A program made the translations under genes and the position numbers. From Neckera pumila (taxonomy: Eukaryota; Streptophyta; Bryopsida; Hypnales; Neckeraceae), in NCBI GenBank assembly GCA_963969595.1, contig OZ018413.1, forward strand, positions 12,513,711 to 12,577,710: a stretch of DNA of 64,000 nucleotides, read 5' to 3'. Position 1 is the first letter of the stretch; each line of letters opens with the position of its first letter. This document shows, piece after piece, positions 1-11,735 of the stretch. The notes beneath the pieces were generated by a model. The model had not been told where the DNA came from and did no database searches. It saw only the letters and a program-made list of their open reading frames with translations.

Positions 1-563
1 ATACCGCGGTTACAGGCTCCCGACCCCCTACAACCGTGCACATTCCCAGCCAGCCTTTCTTGTTGTCTCTCCGCAGGCTCTGGAATCCCGGAGAGGGGGG
101 TTGGCGAGTTTCAGGGTTTGCTCACGGAAGCGATCCCGAAAACTGACCACGTTCCATCTTATTTCATTTCCTTCGCCCACTTCGAAACGCTCCGCTGACT
201 CGTTTCTCTCCTACGCTTTGTCTGAACGAATTTGGTCTCAATTTGCGCAAGCATTCGTGGTTTGAAGCCTCAGTGTGGAGTTTTGGAGTGTTGGGAGTGT
301 TGGGGTGTTGGAGTCTGAGAGTTTGAGTGTTGGGCTGGTGTTTTTTGGGTAAATTCGTGGCCATGCGATGCAAGGAGAGGGTGGGGAGGAGGTCTTGTAG
401 GGTTTGGGGAGGGTTAGCGGTGGTATATCTTGGAAGGGGGGGAAGGGTTGTTGTTGGGTGGGTGGATATGTAGGGTGAAGTCTTTGTGTTTGTGGAGACT
501 TGGGGGGAGGGTTTGAGAGCGAGAGCGAGAGCGAGAGCGAGAGCGAGAGCGAGAGCGAGAGAG
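1..563 (+). other. 5' flank and probable 5'UTR of the WD40-like gene
   Basis: GC-richer stretch upstream of the first coding ATG at 564. It is open in several frames on both strands, but none looks like a conserved protein. It ends in a hexanucleotide microsatellite that runs into the start codon. I see no convincing TATA box. It probably holds the promoter and leader of the downstream gene. Confidence 0.5.
515..563 (+). repeat. (GAGAGC)n microsatellite
   Basis: About eight tandem GAGAGC hexamers lie directly before the ATG of the WD40-like gene, probably inside its 5'UTR. All reading frames stay open through it, so it creates spurious Arg-Ala, Ser-Glu and (antisense) Leu-Ala repeat ORFs. 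Confidence 0.9.
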
Positions 564-3500
564 ATGGATTCGAAGATGATGCAGAGCAGCCCAAGGCCGA
601 CGGGAGGGCGCCGGATTGTGGCCGGGAAACGGCCCCGGCCGGACGACTCCAAGAACTGTGTGCGGAAGCTGCTGAAGCGGGAGATTAGTCGCGCGGGGAA
701 CTGGGCGTTTAATCGGACGAACTCGCAGGAGAAGTTTCGCAACTTCCATTTGCAGGTGGGTTTTTGCGATTGCGTGGGATGAGATGGTGGGATTGATGGA
801 TTGGTCTGTTGTGTTCTTGGTCGTCAATGGAGGTGTGGATTTTGAAATTGATCGGATTTTGTGGACTGCGGATGGCGGTGACGCTTAGCTGTGTAGGCAA
901 TGTGATCGGAGTGTATTTCTTGTGTATTACGAAGGTGGTTTGGGCGAGACTTTCGCTTGTTAACTTCTTTTATTTAGGCCTGGGAAAGAATCTTTCGTAG
1001 TGCAGTGCTCCATTGTTGCTTGTGGTTTCTTTGCCGCTTGTAATCTTTCCAATGGGTTGAAAATTCGAGGGAAATAGGGTTCGACGAAAGGATGCTCCTC
1101 TGTCATGAGTCGATGTTTTTCCTCTCTTTGACTTCTCTACGTTTTGCGGCCTTTTAGTATGATCTTTTGTTGCAATGCTTCAGTGAGTGCTGAAATATGT
1201 TTCTCTGAAGTGAAGTTCGGTTTGACATATGTAAGGTTTGGAACTTTCATTTACAGGTGCGTGGCTGTTGATTTTGCTGAGACGGATGTTAGTATTGTCT
1301 TCGTGGACGTAAATGACGATGTGGATAGTGAATGGATCGGTTGTTGAGGTCGTTGGAAGGTCTGCAGATACTGTGCTTAGAGTCTTTTTCTTGTGTATTA
1401 TGGAGTGAAGAAGTGGAGGTTTGGATGACAATTTGGGCCTGCCAGCTTTGTGTATTAAGTTGTATCAGCTCGTACCTGGGAAATGTGCCATGCTTAATGT
1501 AACCCTCGTTCTTCGCTTGTGGTTTCTTTGTCGCTTGTAATCTTGCAGTAGATTGGAATTTCGAGGGATATAGGGTTTGATGACTGACTGTTTGGGGTTA
1601 ATTTCTGTTTGGGTCCACTTGTTTTTTTGGAATTTCCATTGTTTGGAAGCCTTTTGGTGTGATTTTTTGTTTGATAGTTCGATTTGAAGGAAACGGAATG
1701 CTTCATTGAGTGGCCATGTTTTTGTGAAGTGCATTTCGCTTTGACCTTAGTTATTCTCTTCGTCAGTTCCATTTAAACCCCCGTCACCGGATGGTATAAA
1801 TTGTGTATCATTGTTGCGAAAATCATCTGAGGTTATTTATGGCCGAGTAGATTTGTGTTTCAGAAGGGATCATTAACCGGCTTCGTTTTGTGTCACGTCT
1901 TACGGAAAGAGCTGGCCTATGCGTTGCTCGGAACGTGCTGCTGGTGTGTTCATTCGTTGGTTTTGATGGTGTTTCCCTTTCGGTGCTTTCAGGAGGAGTT
2001 TGATACACATGACCCTAAGGCGCATCATTTCTTGAAGCTGCCGTTCTTGAAGAAGAGGTCCAGAATTGTAGAAATTGTGGCTGCGCGAGATACCGTGTTT
2101 GCGCTGACTCATTCTGGGATATGTGCGGCTTTTAGTCGAGGTCGGACGCTGGCCTATGCCCAATAATTCCTCTGAAGTTTAGCCAGAATGTTCACTGTGG
2201 GTCCACGGGTCCAGAGTTTATGAACGTGTATTTTGGTGTGCTTGCAGATACCAACAAGAGGATCTGCTTTCTGAACATCAGCGCCGATGAAGTGATTCGC
2301 AGCCTGTTCTACAACAAGAACAACGACTCACTAATCACCGTGTCTGTCTACGCCTCTGATAATTTCAGCTCCTTGAAGTGCAGGACAACCCCCATCGAGT
2401 AAGCAGTCATTTTTCAACAGTGAAAGGTTCATTGATAGAGGGTGGCATGATTGATGTCTTTTGGGAAAATGTGAACTATGGCAGAGCCTTTGAACACGTG
2501 TTGTAGTGTGGTTTTTGGAAATGTATGGAGATGTGGAGGGATCTTTTGAGGCATTTCTGTTTGATTCAATTTCGCTCACTATGTCTGAACTTCTTATGCA
2601 ATTGGTAAGTGGGAGGTTTTAGTCGACTATAAGTGACAGTGTATTTTCCCATTTCAATTCAAAGATCAGGGGTCTTGGATATTTTGCCGGTTCATGTTTT
2701 CTCCACTTGCGAAGACGTCCAACCAATTCTAGGAGTCGATGATTTGCTGTTGGTAGCAGGGGTCATTGTAAGAGACGAGATCGGGTCCCTAACTGTTTCA
2801 GTATCCTCTACCTGAACTTTAGTCTCGAAGCTTTTCTTGTCATTTGAAATTTCAGTCGACGAAAATGCCCCAATTCTGTCTGCATCCTGTGTATAGAGGT
2901 TGAAACTTTGATATGCGATGTGTGAAGCTTACGTTGGTGCGCATCATGTACTGTAGCCCTTGCGTGCTGTTAATATCTTTCGGTTGAACAGGTATATCCG
3001 TAGGGGCCAGCCTGATGCAGGGTTTCCTCTTTTCGAGTCGGAATCACTGAGGTGGCCCGGGTTTGTTGAGTTTGATGATGTCAATGGCAAGGTCCTCACC
3101 TATTCTGCACAGGACAGGTAATTGGCTGGATTTCCTTAGTTGCCTTGGTTTGTGTTTTTGTTTTGTTAAGAATAGCCGGAAAACATTCTTGTATCGCTAA
3201 GGTAGAATCAGTGCTAGGTTTTTGCAGCTGGATCTGGATTTGCAGTCATGGTAGAAAGATTAGTATTCTAACACTCAAATTGGGATGGCGATGGCAGAAT
3301 TTATAAGGTCTTTGATTTGAAAAACTATACAATGCTGTACTCTATTTCTGATGAGCACGTGCAAGAGATTAAAATAAGGTATTTATCTGTTACTTGCTTC
3401 TGGATACTCATTTTTTCAATACGCAATGGGCTATTGTCTAAGAACTAGAACTGGTTCATGGCGACTTTTCATTTGATAATGTTGTGCCGTAGGATGTTTT

Positions 3501-4518
3501 TGCCTGATGTATTACGTTGTGTTTTGCCAGCCCCGGGATTATGCTGCTGATCTTCGACAGGGCACAAAGCCACGTGCCACTGAAGATTCTGTCCATAGAG
3601 GATGGTTCGGTTCTCAAGGCCTTCAATCACCTTCTACATCGCAACAAAAAAGTAGACTTCATTGAACAGTTCAATGAGAAGCTGCTTGTCAAGCAAGAGA
3701 ATGAGAACCTCCAAATTCTTGACGTGAGGTTCATTCATTGCTATCGCTTGATTGATTGATTTGTTTATAGTTTTTTGACAACTTCACTGGTTCTGGTTGC
3801 GATAGTACATCTCCAGTCGTTTGCTATGTTTTCCTGTTCCTATAATCCGCCTAATTACTGATTTCTGATGTGTTGCGTAGGTAAGAAACTCTCAGCTGAC
3901 AGAAGTAAGCAGAACAGAATTCATGACACCCTCAGCATTCATATTCCTGTATGAAAATCAGCTGTTCCTTACGTTCCGCAACAGGACTGTAGCCGTGTGG
4001 AACTTCAGAGGAGAGCTTGTTACATCATTTGAGGATCACCTGCTGTGGTATCCTGACTGTAATACAAACAACATATACATCACCAGTGAACAAGATCTCA
4101 TCATCTCTTACTGCAAAGCCCATCCAAACAACTCTGCGGAGGAAGGTACTGTCTTCGTTTTGTGTATTTGATGCGACAGTATTGAAGTGCTTCTGAGTTC
4201 TTGCTCATGTTCTGCAGTCAAGTTGAATGCTCTATTACCTTTAGTTATTACCATTCTCGGGTAGTAAGTATTCTTTGCGCTGTTGGTGCAGTTGGTTCCA
4301 TCAACATCAGCAACATCTTGACTGGAAAATGCCTTGCGAAGATTAGGGCCGATGACCCGAGTGTGGGCATCAGTCCACGAACACGAGCAAACTCTTCAAA
4401 CATCAGAAGTTCAGTGCAGGAAGCGCTGGAGGATGTTACTGCTTTGTTTTATGATGAAGAGAGGAACGAGATTTATACTGGGAACCGGCACGGATTAGTT
4501 CATGTTTGGTCCAACTAG
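564..4518 (+). CDS. WD40/transducin-like superfamily protein, 8 exons, about 460 aa
   Basis: Exons read from splice sites and reading phase: 564-755, 1993-2140, 2248-2398, 2992-3117, 3298-3378, 3531-3723, 3881-4145, 4292-4518 (stop TAG). All introns are GT-AG. The joined protein matches, nearly word for word in long blocks, the plant family represented by Arabidopsis AT3G54190/AT2G38630 as I remember it. Diagnostic strings are LPFLKKRSRIVEI, EVIRSLFYNKNND, GFPLFESESLRWPGFVEFDD, KVDFIEQFNEKLLVKQENEN, SAFIFLYENQLFLTFRNR and the C-terminal NRHGLVHVWSN. It should fold as a beta-propeller scaffold; I know no biochemical activity for it. The basic N-terminus (residues 1-64) is poorly conserved. The exon 2 acceptor is a tandem CAG/GAG, so one Glu may be optional. 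The exon 8 start at 4292 was chosen because it gives V-GSINISNILTG, as in relatives. Confidence 0.93.
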
Positions 4519-5376
4519 GCCCGAGACCACGTGTATTTTCATTATGTTATATTCCTCTGTTGGATATTCTCTTTGAGCGAGGGAAGGCAGGTGGTGGTCC
4601 TCGTCGTCAATGTTGTGTGCGTGCACAACACTTGCTGCTGCCGGTATCGATTCAGCATGTGGGCATATCGAAAATCTGAGTTAGAACCTGCTGTGGTGTG
4701 GAGATGGACCGCAATCGTGAATACTGACTTTCTTGGGGTTTAAATAGATAAGAGGCATGCACCTTGAAGCTCGGTGGATTTTCGACGCTTGGATCCATGG
4801 ACTGGATGGAGTAGTGCCCTGCTACTTACAAACACCCGATGTACAAGAACTGAATCAGTTGGAATTTTTTAGTGTAGTCATCCCTTTTGAGAAAGCTCTT
4901 GCTTTCTGGATAAATTTATTAATGTATAATCTGTAGATCAGATGGGGTCGAAGGACTATTTAGATATGTGGTAACTGTAATTTTTAATCCGAAGGCCTCT
5001 CACCTGACACGCTGACACTATTGCATGTTGTTCAATGTCGTTTTACTTCTCTGGATACAACGCCAATTTTTCATAACATTTCTGATTGATGTAACTGAAG
5101 GACTTACGAAATTGTGTTTATTATGTCCCTGGATTGTACACTCGCGTAGAAGCTTCTAAATGATGCACTGTTGCATGCAAAACATTCTCAAAGCAAAATA
5201 ACCACAGAAATGCAGTGCAGAATCTGTACACTATGTATGTTCCCATATGGTGACTAATTATTCTTGAATTTTTTTATTTCTATTTTTCAGAGATGAAATC
5301 ACATGTCATCTGTAGGACAAGTCATTAAAAATTTCAGATTTTTTTTTTGTGAAAATTTGAAATTATTGTGATCTTT
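4519..5376. other. 3' flank of the WD40-like gene
   Basis: 3'UTR and intergenic sequence grading into AT-rich DNA. No conserved ORF, RNA gene or recognised repeat was seen. Confidence 0.5.
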
Positions 5377-5900
5377 TTAACTTGTAAGTGCCCCACGGGA
5401 CCAAACTGAAAGTCTCCCCACATAGTTGGAAGTCGCATTCGAAGTGCTGGAACTTTGCATCCAATGTTCGAATTTAATAAAACTTGTTGGGAAATATGTG
5501 CTCTCTCTTCTAGTTTGTGTGGTAGATCAATCCAAGATTTATTGATGTTTTGGAAGCCATACAAAGTTCATGGGTTCAATTTCAATTCACCAAATTGTAT
5601 TTAATTTGGGGGCTTGTGACTCCTTCATTCAATGTTTGAATCAATAAAATTTGTTGGATTAGGTTCCCCTTGAAGTCTAGATATTGTGATAAAAATTTCT
5701 TGTCAATCCAAGATGTTTTGAATGTTTGGGAAACCATTTGAAGTTCAAAATCCAGATATTTTTGGATTACGGTAAACTTTGGTGTCCTGTTTCTTCTTCA
5801 TATAGTGTTTGTTTCCAATATTTTTTGGGGCTTATTGTGCATACTAGGCTAGTTTGTATGTTAAGAACTTCATATCAATCTAAGAAGTTACAAGTGCTTG
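5377..5900 (+). mobile_element. TTAA-ended element fragment carrying about 185-bp internal tandem units
   Basis: Begins TTAA then CTTGTAAGTGCCCCACGGGA, a diverged relative of the CCCCTAAAGGACCA ends found throughout the window. It continues through about three diverged units of roughly 180 bp; phrases like 'ttgttggg', 'tctagtttgtgtgg' and 'aatccaagat' recur. The same end and the same units occur in reverse orientation at about 47,770-48,331. I cannot place a right end. Confidence 0.6.
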
Positions 5901-6340
5901 AGAAGCATTTTAGTAGAAGGGGATTTACCTTAGAGGATTTCTTTTGCTACTTTTTGATGTTTCAAAGCCATTTTGTAAACATAGTGAGTCATTTGGATGG
6001 ACTTTTCTTTTACAAATGTGTTTGTATCTTGGTTTTGAAGCACTTTATAGTTTAAAGTATTTTCATTGAGTAGATTTAGAAATCAAATTTCATCTCTAAT
6101 GAATTGCTAGGAAAATTTCAGCACCTTTTTCAATGCTAAAACATTATACTCTTGCAATCTATGTAGCTAAATGACTCCAAATTTGATTCATGTCATCTAC
6201 AACATGTACACTACAAGATTATTGGTTGAGATTTTTATACTTTAGTAACACTTCAAAGCAATGATGTTTTTAAACCCAAAAAATGCCAAGGATGCTTACA
6301 GGTTAAGGAAAAGATTAAGAGAATTCATATCAAATAGTAG
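5901..6340. other. AT-rich intergenic stretch
   Basis: No coding, RNA or repeat signal that I can support. Confidence 0.4.
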
Positions 6341-7954
6341 GATCACTGCAAAAAACGCTTGTCCTTGTTTTTGTCCCATTGGCCTTGGAGAAGTAGTTTT
6401 ATGCTCATAACTTTCACGTCATATGTTCATTTTCTATGGAATTTGAAATGAAGGTACATGTAGTAGTTTCATTGAATAATTTTCTCCAATTTAAAAAAAA
6501 TAGTCTATTATTTTTAATCCCTAAAGGACCAAGGCCTTTTTTTTGCCAAAAACTTTCAAAACTGCCATTTCTGTTGCATTGAGTAAAATAAATTTGAAAA
6601 TTGTTTTTTTGGCACATCTAACCATAGGAGCTTACATCTAACTAGTATTGGAATTGTTTTAGAAATTTTGATAGCACAAATTGCAAGAAATCTACATTTA
6701 AAGTAAAAAAGAAAATTTTTTTATTATATTGTGAGACTAGATTATTTGAATTCCAACTTTCTTAACTTTAATGTTTTGCACTATAGAATTTTGATCTTTA
6801 TGGTGGATAATTGAGTGAAAATCTAGGATTAAAAAAAATACAAAAAAACTAAATTTTTATTCTTAAAAAAATTGTTAAATAGAAATAGGTACAAGCTAGA
6901 AGGAAAATTTAATGATTAATATCTCTAATATGAAATTAAAATGCACTCATTCCAATAATGAGATTGTTCTAGCAATCAACCTAAATCATGGGGAATTTTT
7001 TTTTGATAAATAGTAAAAATTGCATTCAGAAATCAATCCTACAAATTATTTTTTCAGAAAGATGCTCTAATTGCCCAAAAAACAAGATTGTCTATGACTT
7101 TCTCATAACAAATCCAAATGGAATAATAAAAGCTTTCCATGTTAAAAAAATAATAATCTACGAGAAAGTTTTTTTTTTTTTAAATTCAAATTGTTGAAAT
7201 TTTTTTTGCTACCTCCTTTCTTGTGTTTTGAGCTTATTTGGGCATAACTTTGTTCCCAAGCACAATTGAAAAGAAAAATATACTCCCAAGAAGCTAATTA
7301 ATTTTTCTATCTTCCAAAAAATTTCTACAAAGTCAGAACAAAAGTTCAACATGTGGGTACTTGCCAATATCCATTTGTCCCCCAAAGGGACAATGGTCCT
7401 TTAGGGGTTAACCTGTCCCTGATTGGATATCTATCTTGGCCATTTGTTAGGGGGGGGGTAGTACTATTTCCAACCCAAAAAATATAAATTTAAAGGTGAA
7501 ATTTGGAATGTAAGGAGTTCTACTAAAGTTATGCAAGCCTACAAAGAGATTTCCTAAAAATAATAAAATGTCCACCTTCCATATATGCTCAAAGTGCAAT
7601 ACCTGTGCACACGTGCAAAGAATACAATTTTTTCTCTAAAGATGTAGATTGTTGAGAGGAAGCATCATCATATTAGGAAAAAATGTCTTTTTTAATAGAT
7701 TTTTTTGAATTTCTTTACTATTTTTTAAAAATCAAATTCCAAAGTGTTTATTTAGTTTGTATTTTCCATCACTTTTTGAATGTGCATAACTTTTAGAGAT
7801 AAATTATTTTAGATTTGAATTTTCACATATACTATTTTGAATGTTTTATAAAAAATTCATATTTTATTACTTTTACAAAAAATTTATTCCCAAAGTCACA
7901 GTTACTCAATAATGAGGCCATTTTGAGCCATAACTAGCAAGTGTTTCTAGCACC
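6341..7954. mobile_element. TTGCAAGAAACACTTG-ended DNA element, copy 1 (interrupted)
   Basis: Left end CACTGCAAAAAACGCTTGTC; right end AGCAAGTGTTTCTAGCACC, which is inverted relative to the left. It is interrupted at 6514-7411 by a TTAA element. The sequence on both sides of that interruption aligns collinearly with the reverse complement of copy 3 (about 39,686-40,400). Shared phrases include 'tgctcataactt', 'ggccattt' and 'tagtactatttccaac'. No ORF. Superfamily not assigned; the ends recall CACTA-type termini but I found no clean target duplication. Confidence 0.65.
6514..7411 (+). mobile_element. piggyBac-like (TTAA) MITE, copy PB1
   Basis: Bounded by TTAA at 6514-6517 and 7408-7411. The left end TCCCTAAAGGACCA is inverted relative to the right end TGGTCCTTTAGGGG. 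Length 898 bp including both TTAA. A 'ctgccatttct' subterminal motif lies near the left end. No ORF above about 70 codons, so non-autonomous. Inserted into the TTGCAAGAAACACTTG-family element. Confidence 0.8.
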
Positions 7955-9042
7955 TATCTACAAAATTAGCTCAAAAAATCTGAAACTTTCTCCATGATAA
8001 TAAGAGTGAAAAATATCACGGAATTAAAATAAATTATTCTATTTTTCTATAATTACAAAATCAGTAGATCAAGGAACTTGAAGTTGCCAAAATATACTGC
8101 ACATTTATCCATGGATTATGCATTTCCTAAATAGGAAAGGCAACAATACAACAAAAAGAAGATTTCTAAAACCACCTTCTCGCAAAAGTGTTCAATCAAG
8201 TCCCAACAAAAATTTGGATGAAAAAATAATTTTATCCATCTCTTAGATATACTAAATGTCATCCAAAGATTGTTTTTGACCTCCCAAGTGTTTCAAGGTT
8301 AACTTCAGATTGCACTACAATATTATTCATTTTATATATTTTTGTAGAATTTTTGAGCAAAGTACAATGTAGATTTGCTATGCTTCATTTTGTTAGCTTT
8401 AATTAACACACAAGAAACTAGTTTAAAGATCAAAAGTTTTTCTAAGTAAAAGTCAAATATGCTAAGATATAATCTTGTATTTTTTAGTTTTCTCTACGTT
8501 TTTTAATTGGCTACATATTCCCTAAACTTTGGGTGGATTCGAGAAACCATCCATTCTTGCTCATGCGTCCATGAATATTATACTTTCGTCCCTTAAATTA
8601 TCTAAACTTAGAAAACTTCATCTAGAATTTTGCAAACTTAGAATTTTTTTGAGATACTTGGGCAATTTCATCCAATATTTTTTTCCTTTTCTTTTAGTGC
8701 AAAGGTAGTGAGTTTGAAAATCAGATAATAATTTGGCAAAAATTTGCCAATAAAAAACACATTGATTGAGCTTACTATTGGCATTGACAAAATAAAAATA
8801 AATAAATAAAAACTCTTGAAGACTGCACCATATGTCATATTGTGATTGGATGGAACTTCTTCAAAAACATGTGACATCCAATAAATAAATTTGAAGTAAA
8901 GAAAGTGCCTAAGCTACTAGCAACCTAAGGTTCAGCATTTTAATTTACATCCAAGAATGATTTTTGTGATTTTTGTAATTTTTGTGCAAGATGCAAAGCT
9001 GTGGAGTGATCTTTCATTACAAGGGCCAAATTTGTACCAGTA
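7955..9042. other. AT-rich intergenic stretch
   Basis: Very AT-rich, with low-complexity A and T runs. I see no gene or defined element ends here. Confidence 0.4.
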
Positions 9043-9236
9043 AGGGAGAAGCACCCAAAACCAACAACAAAACCAAGCGCATCAATTTCTAGACACAATA
9101 GTCATTTTAGAACTTAAATCTAGGTAGACCATAGATAGCTTATGGTCTACCTAGCTTTACGTTCTAGAATGACTACTGTACCATATCTAGAAATTGACAC
9201 AATTTGATACACTGTTGGTTTTGGGTGCCTCTCCAT
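9043..9236. mobile_element. Fold-back MITE with TA flanks
   Basis: An almost complete hairpin: AGGGAGAAGCACCCAAAACC at the left is inverted at the right, and complementarity continues through 'tagaaattga', 'catttcagaa'-like and 'aggtagaccata' segments to a short loop near 9,137. Both ends abut TA. The ends resemble the AGGTAGAAGCACC termini at 31,897, 48,580 and 50,089. Confidence 0.65.
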
Positions 9237-9676
9237 TATGGAAAGAATTTTTTATGCAAATTAAAACTGAGGATGTTTGAAATAGAGAATGTAGACCACT
9301 AGGTGTGACAGAGGACAATTTCCATTCAATGAGATTTAGCCAGACATGCTTACAGCACTTGCGCACGAAAAGAAAGAAAAGATGAATTGCTATAGGCACC
9401 AAGGGTCAGTATAGTACAATTGGAATGTATAATTGTACAACCAATCGGAAACTTTTGGGTGCTTAAAAGTGTGTCATAAACCAACCCGATTTAAGAGAAG
9501 TTCACAGCTTGCACCTCATCCTTAGAGGATTCTAAATTCTAGGATCAATGGACCAAGGCATTTACATCATAGCATAGTAAAGCACTCCACCAGTGTGTTA
9601 TAACAGCAGCCAGCAATACACAGTTCAAGCACTTTACAAGCTTATTACCTTGATTTGGTAAAGTGACAGAATTTTA
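9237..9676. other. 3' flank of TIM21
   Basis: Downstream (on the minus strand) of the TIM21 stop; probably 3'UTR plus intergenic DNA. Nothing else recognised. Confidence 0.4.
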
Positions 9677-11735
9677 TCAGGCTCGAATTGGCGCAGGCAT
9701 TGCTGGCATGTAGGACTCTAACATTAGTCGGGTAGCAGATGGTGAAGTTATGTCTACTATCAAGTAAGTATACTTCCAAGCGTTGTCTTCCTTGTCTTTA
9801 AACATTTCGCTATACACTTTTCCTGCTCCCTGAGGTCCTCGAATGTAAAACATCACCTGTCACAGCACAAAGTAAGCTATCATAATTTGAACGAGAGCTG
9901 GTTCTGTGATTCAAATTGGAGGTAAAATATTAAAATTTCATAATTAGAAACTTATCCACTACAGATTGAGCAGAATGAATATAAGGACTGGTAAAGAATT
10001 AATACATATAGCAAACAATAATGACTTCTAAAAATTTACCTCAACACGCTCAACACCATCCTCATCAACATAGGTTCGGTTTGATATTCGCTGCCGTGCA
10101 GCTCTATTCCTACTTTCTTGACCGTAGCCTGTTATCGGACTTCCTAGCCGAACAAGCACCTGCATTTAAAACAATATCAGCAAGGATTCTCCTACTGATC
10201 TGCCAGTGTCTTAACAGCTACCCTCGTGGACTCACTTCACTAGGCAAAAAACCCACCGTGCATAAGGCATAAAACCAAGAAACAGATGCTGCAACAAATT
10301 GAGTAGGGAGCTATCCACTACAAATTTGAAACAGATAAACGTCACCGTAAACATATTCCATTAATGAAACCTAAATCTGCTCGGGGGAGACTTGATGCTA
10401 GTAGAAGTCCTTTACCTGAGACTCATTTTGAACTCGATTCAAGGCCTTACCGAAGATCTTGTATCTACATCACATCACAAAATATCAAAACAAATCCCTG
10501 AAACATCCAGCATTTCTAACAACAATCTCAACCGTAAACGTTTCCCTTAGATAGATTTGCAAGTGCTATATTGCAAGACCACTACAACTATCGAATCCTA
10601 GTTTCCTTTCAATGGCAGTACTTGTCGAGGTCAGTTCATTTGAGCATTTTGGGAATACGCTACTCGAATTGCAGAGGTCAGGAAATTGCCAGGAGGAACG
10701 GAGCGCAAATCGACCTGGCTGGGTGAAGAAGACAAACATTTCAACTAATGCATCCAGGAACTACACATACGTAATAAAGTTCTAGCAAAATTCCGAAGTA
10801 TCATCCCAACATAGCGACTGCTCTAACAACATACAACAACATACAAATGAAGTGAAAGTTGGCATACTCTTTCGGCTCAAAAATCAACTCCTTCATAACA
10901 GCATAAGCTGCAACTGCGGCCACAGCTAATCCTGCCAAAATGATTAAACTGTAGGAAGCACCTTCGGCCACACTCACAGGCCTCTCTGGGATCTTGTCAG
11001 TGATGGAATCAAAAGGATCTTCGTCGGCTTGCTTGGACAGACCTTTACTCTGCAAGGCTCATATCACTAGTTAGAACTTCCAACATAGGCATTAGGGTTC
11101 ACAGTGAAACTATGCAAAATTCATCACTTCACAAGATTCTCGAACACGCTAGACGAACTACAATCGCGAAAAGAGGACATATACAGTTAAAATAGCGCTT
11201 GGTCTGAAGACTTGCACTCTGAAAGACCTTCACTTTGAAAACTTGCAGCACTAGTTAGAACTTAGAAACGCAAAAAAGAAGGGTCTTAGGGCTGCAATCT
11301 AATTTCCAAAAATTCGATCATTTCACAAGCCAGACTGTCAACAGAGACATACACAAAGGTCACAAAATGCTGGTGCTTTCTCACCTCATCCTGGTACTGT
11401 TGTCGTTGCAACCGAGGAGCTGACTGGGAAGCAAGTCCGCGAACGGAATGTGGCAGAAGGGATGCAATCGACTCTTTTTTCCTCAGCAATTGAGGACACG
11501 CACGCGAAGAGTTGAACCAGGAGATGTTGCCGAGAAGCTCCTCCTTGGAGTACACTGACACTACTGACGACGACGACGACGAAGAAGAAGAAGAAGAGGA
11601 GGAAAATCGCCGGGTAACCTCAAGGGTGGACCGATCGGCGGCAAGCACACGCTGCTGCCAAACTGCGGGAGTCCAGGCTCGCACAGCGCCGGAGGCGAGG
11701 TACGTCCTCGCCTTCCGGACCAGGGCCCCCGCCAT
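9677..11735 (-). CDS. TIM21: Mitochondrial import inner membrane translocase subunit TIM21, 5 exons, 293 aa
   Basis: Minus-strand exons 11735-11385, 11049-10868, 10464-10416, 10159-10040, 9856-9677; GT-AG throughout and phases agree. Residues 1-117 form an Arg/Ser-rich, acid-poor mitochondrial presequence region with a run of 13 Ser. It is followed by [20 protein letters not shown], a hydrophobic Gly/Ala segment at about residues 150-170 (the single membrane span) and the conserved [17 protein letters not shown]. Downstream blocks [32 protein letters not shown] and [13 protein letters not shown], ending near [13 protein letters not shown], are the intermembrane-space domain of plant TIM21 (Arabidopsis SD3/AT4G00026 type). 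TIM21 links TIM23 to the TOM complex and to respiratory-chain complexes. ATG 11735 is chosen because it gives the presequence. Length is normal for the family. Confidence 0.96.

Noticed and set aside
164..827. Overlapping open frames on both strands around 164-827
   Set aside because: They arise because the GAGAGC repeat keeps every frame open. Only the frame from 564 continues into conserved WD40-like exons.
5377..5900. The 180-bp units as a protein-coding repeat
   Set aside because: No frame stays open across units.
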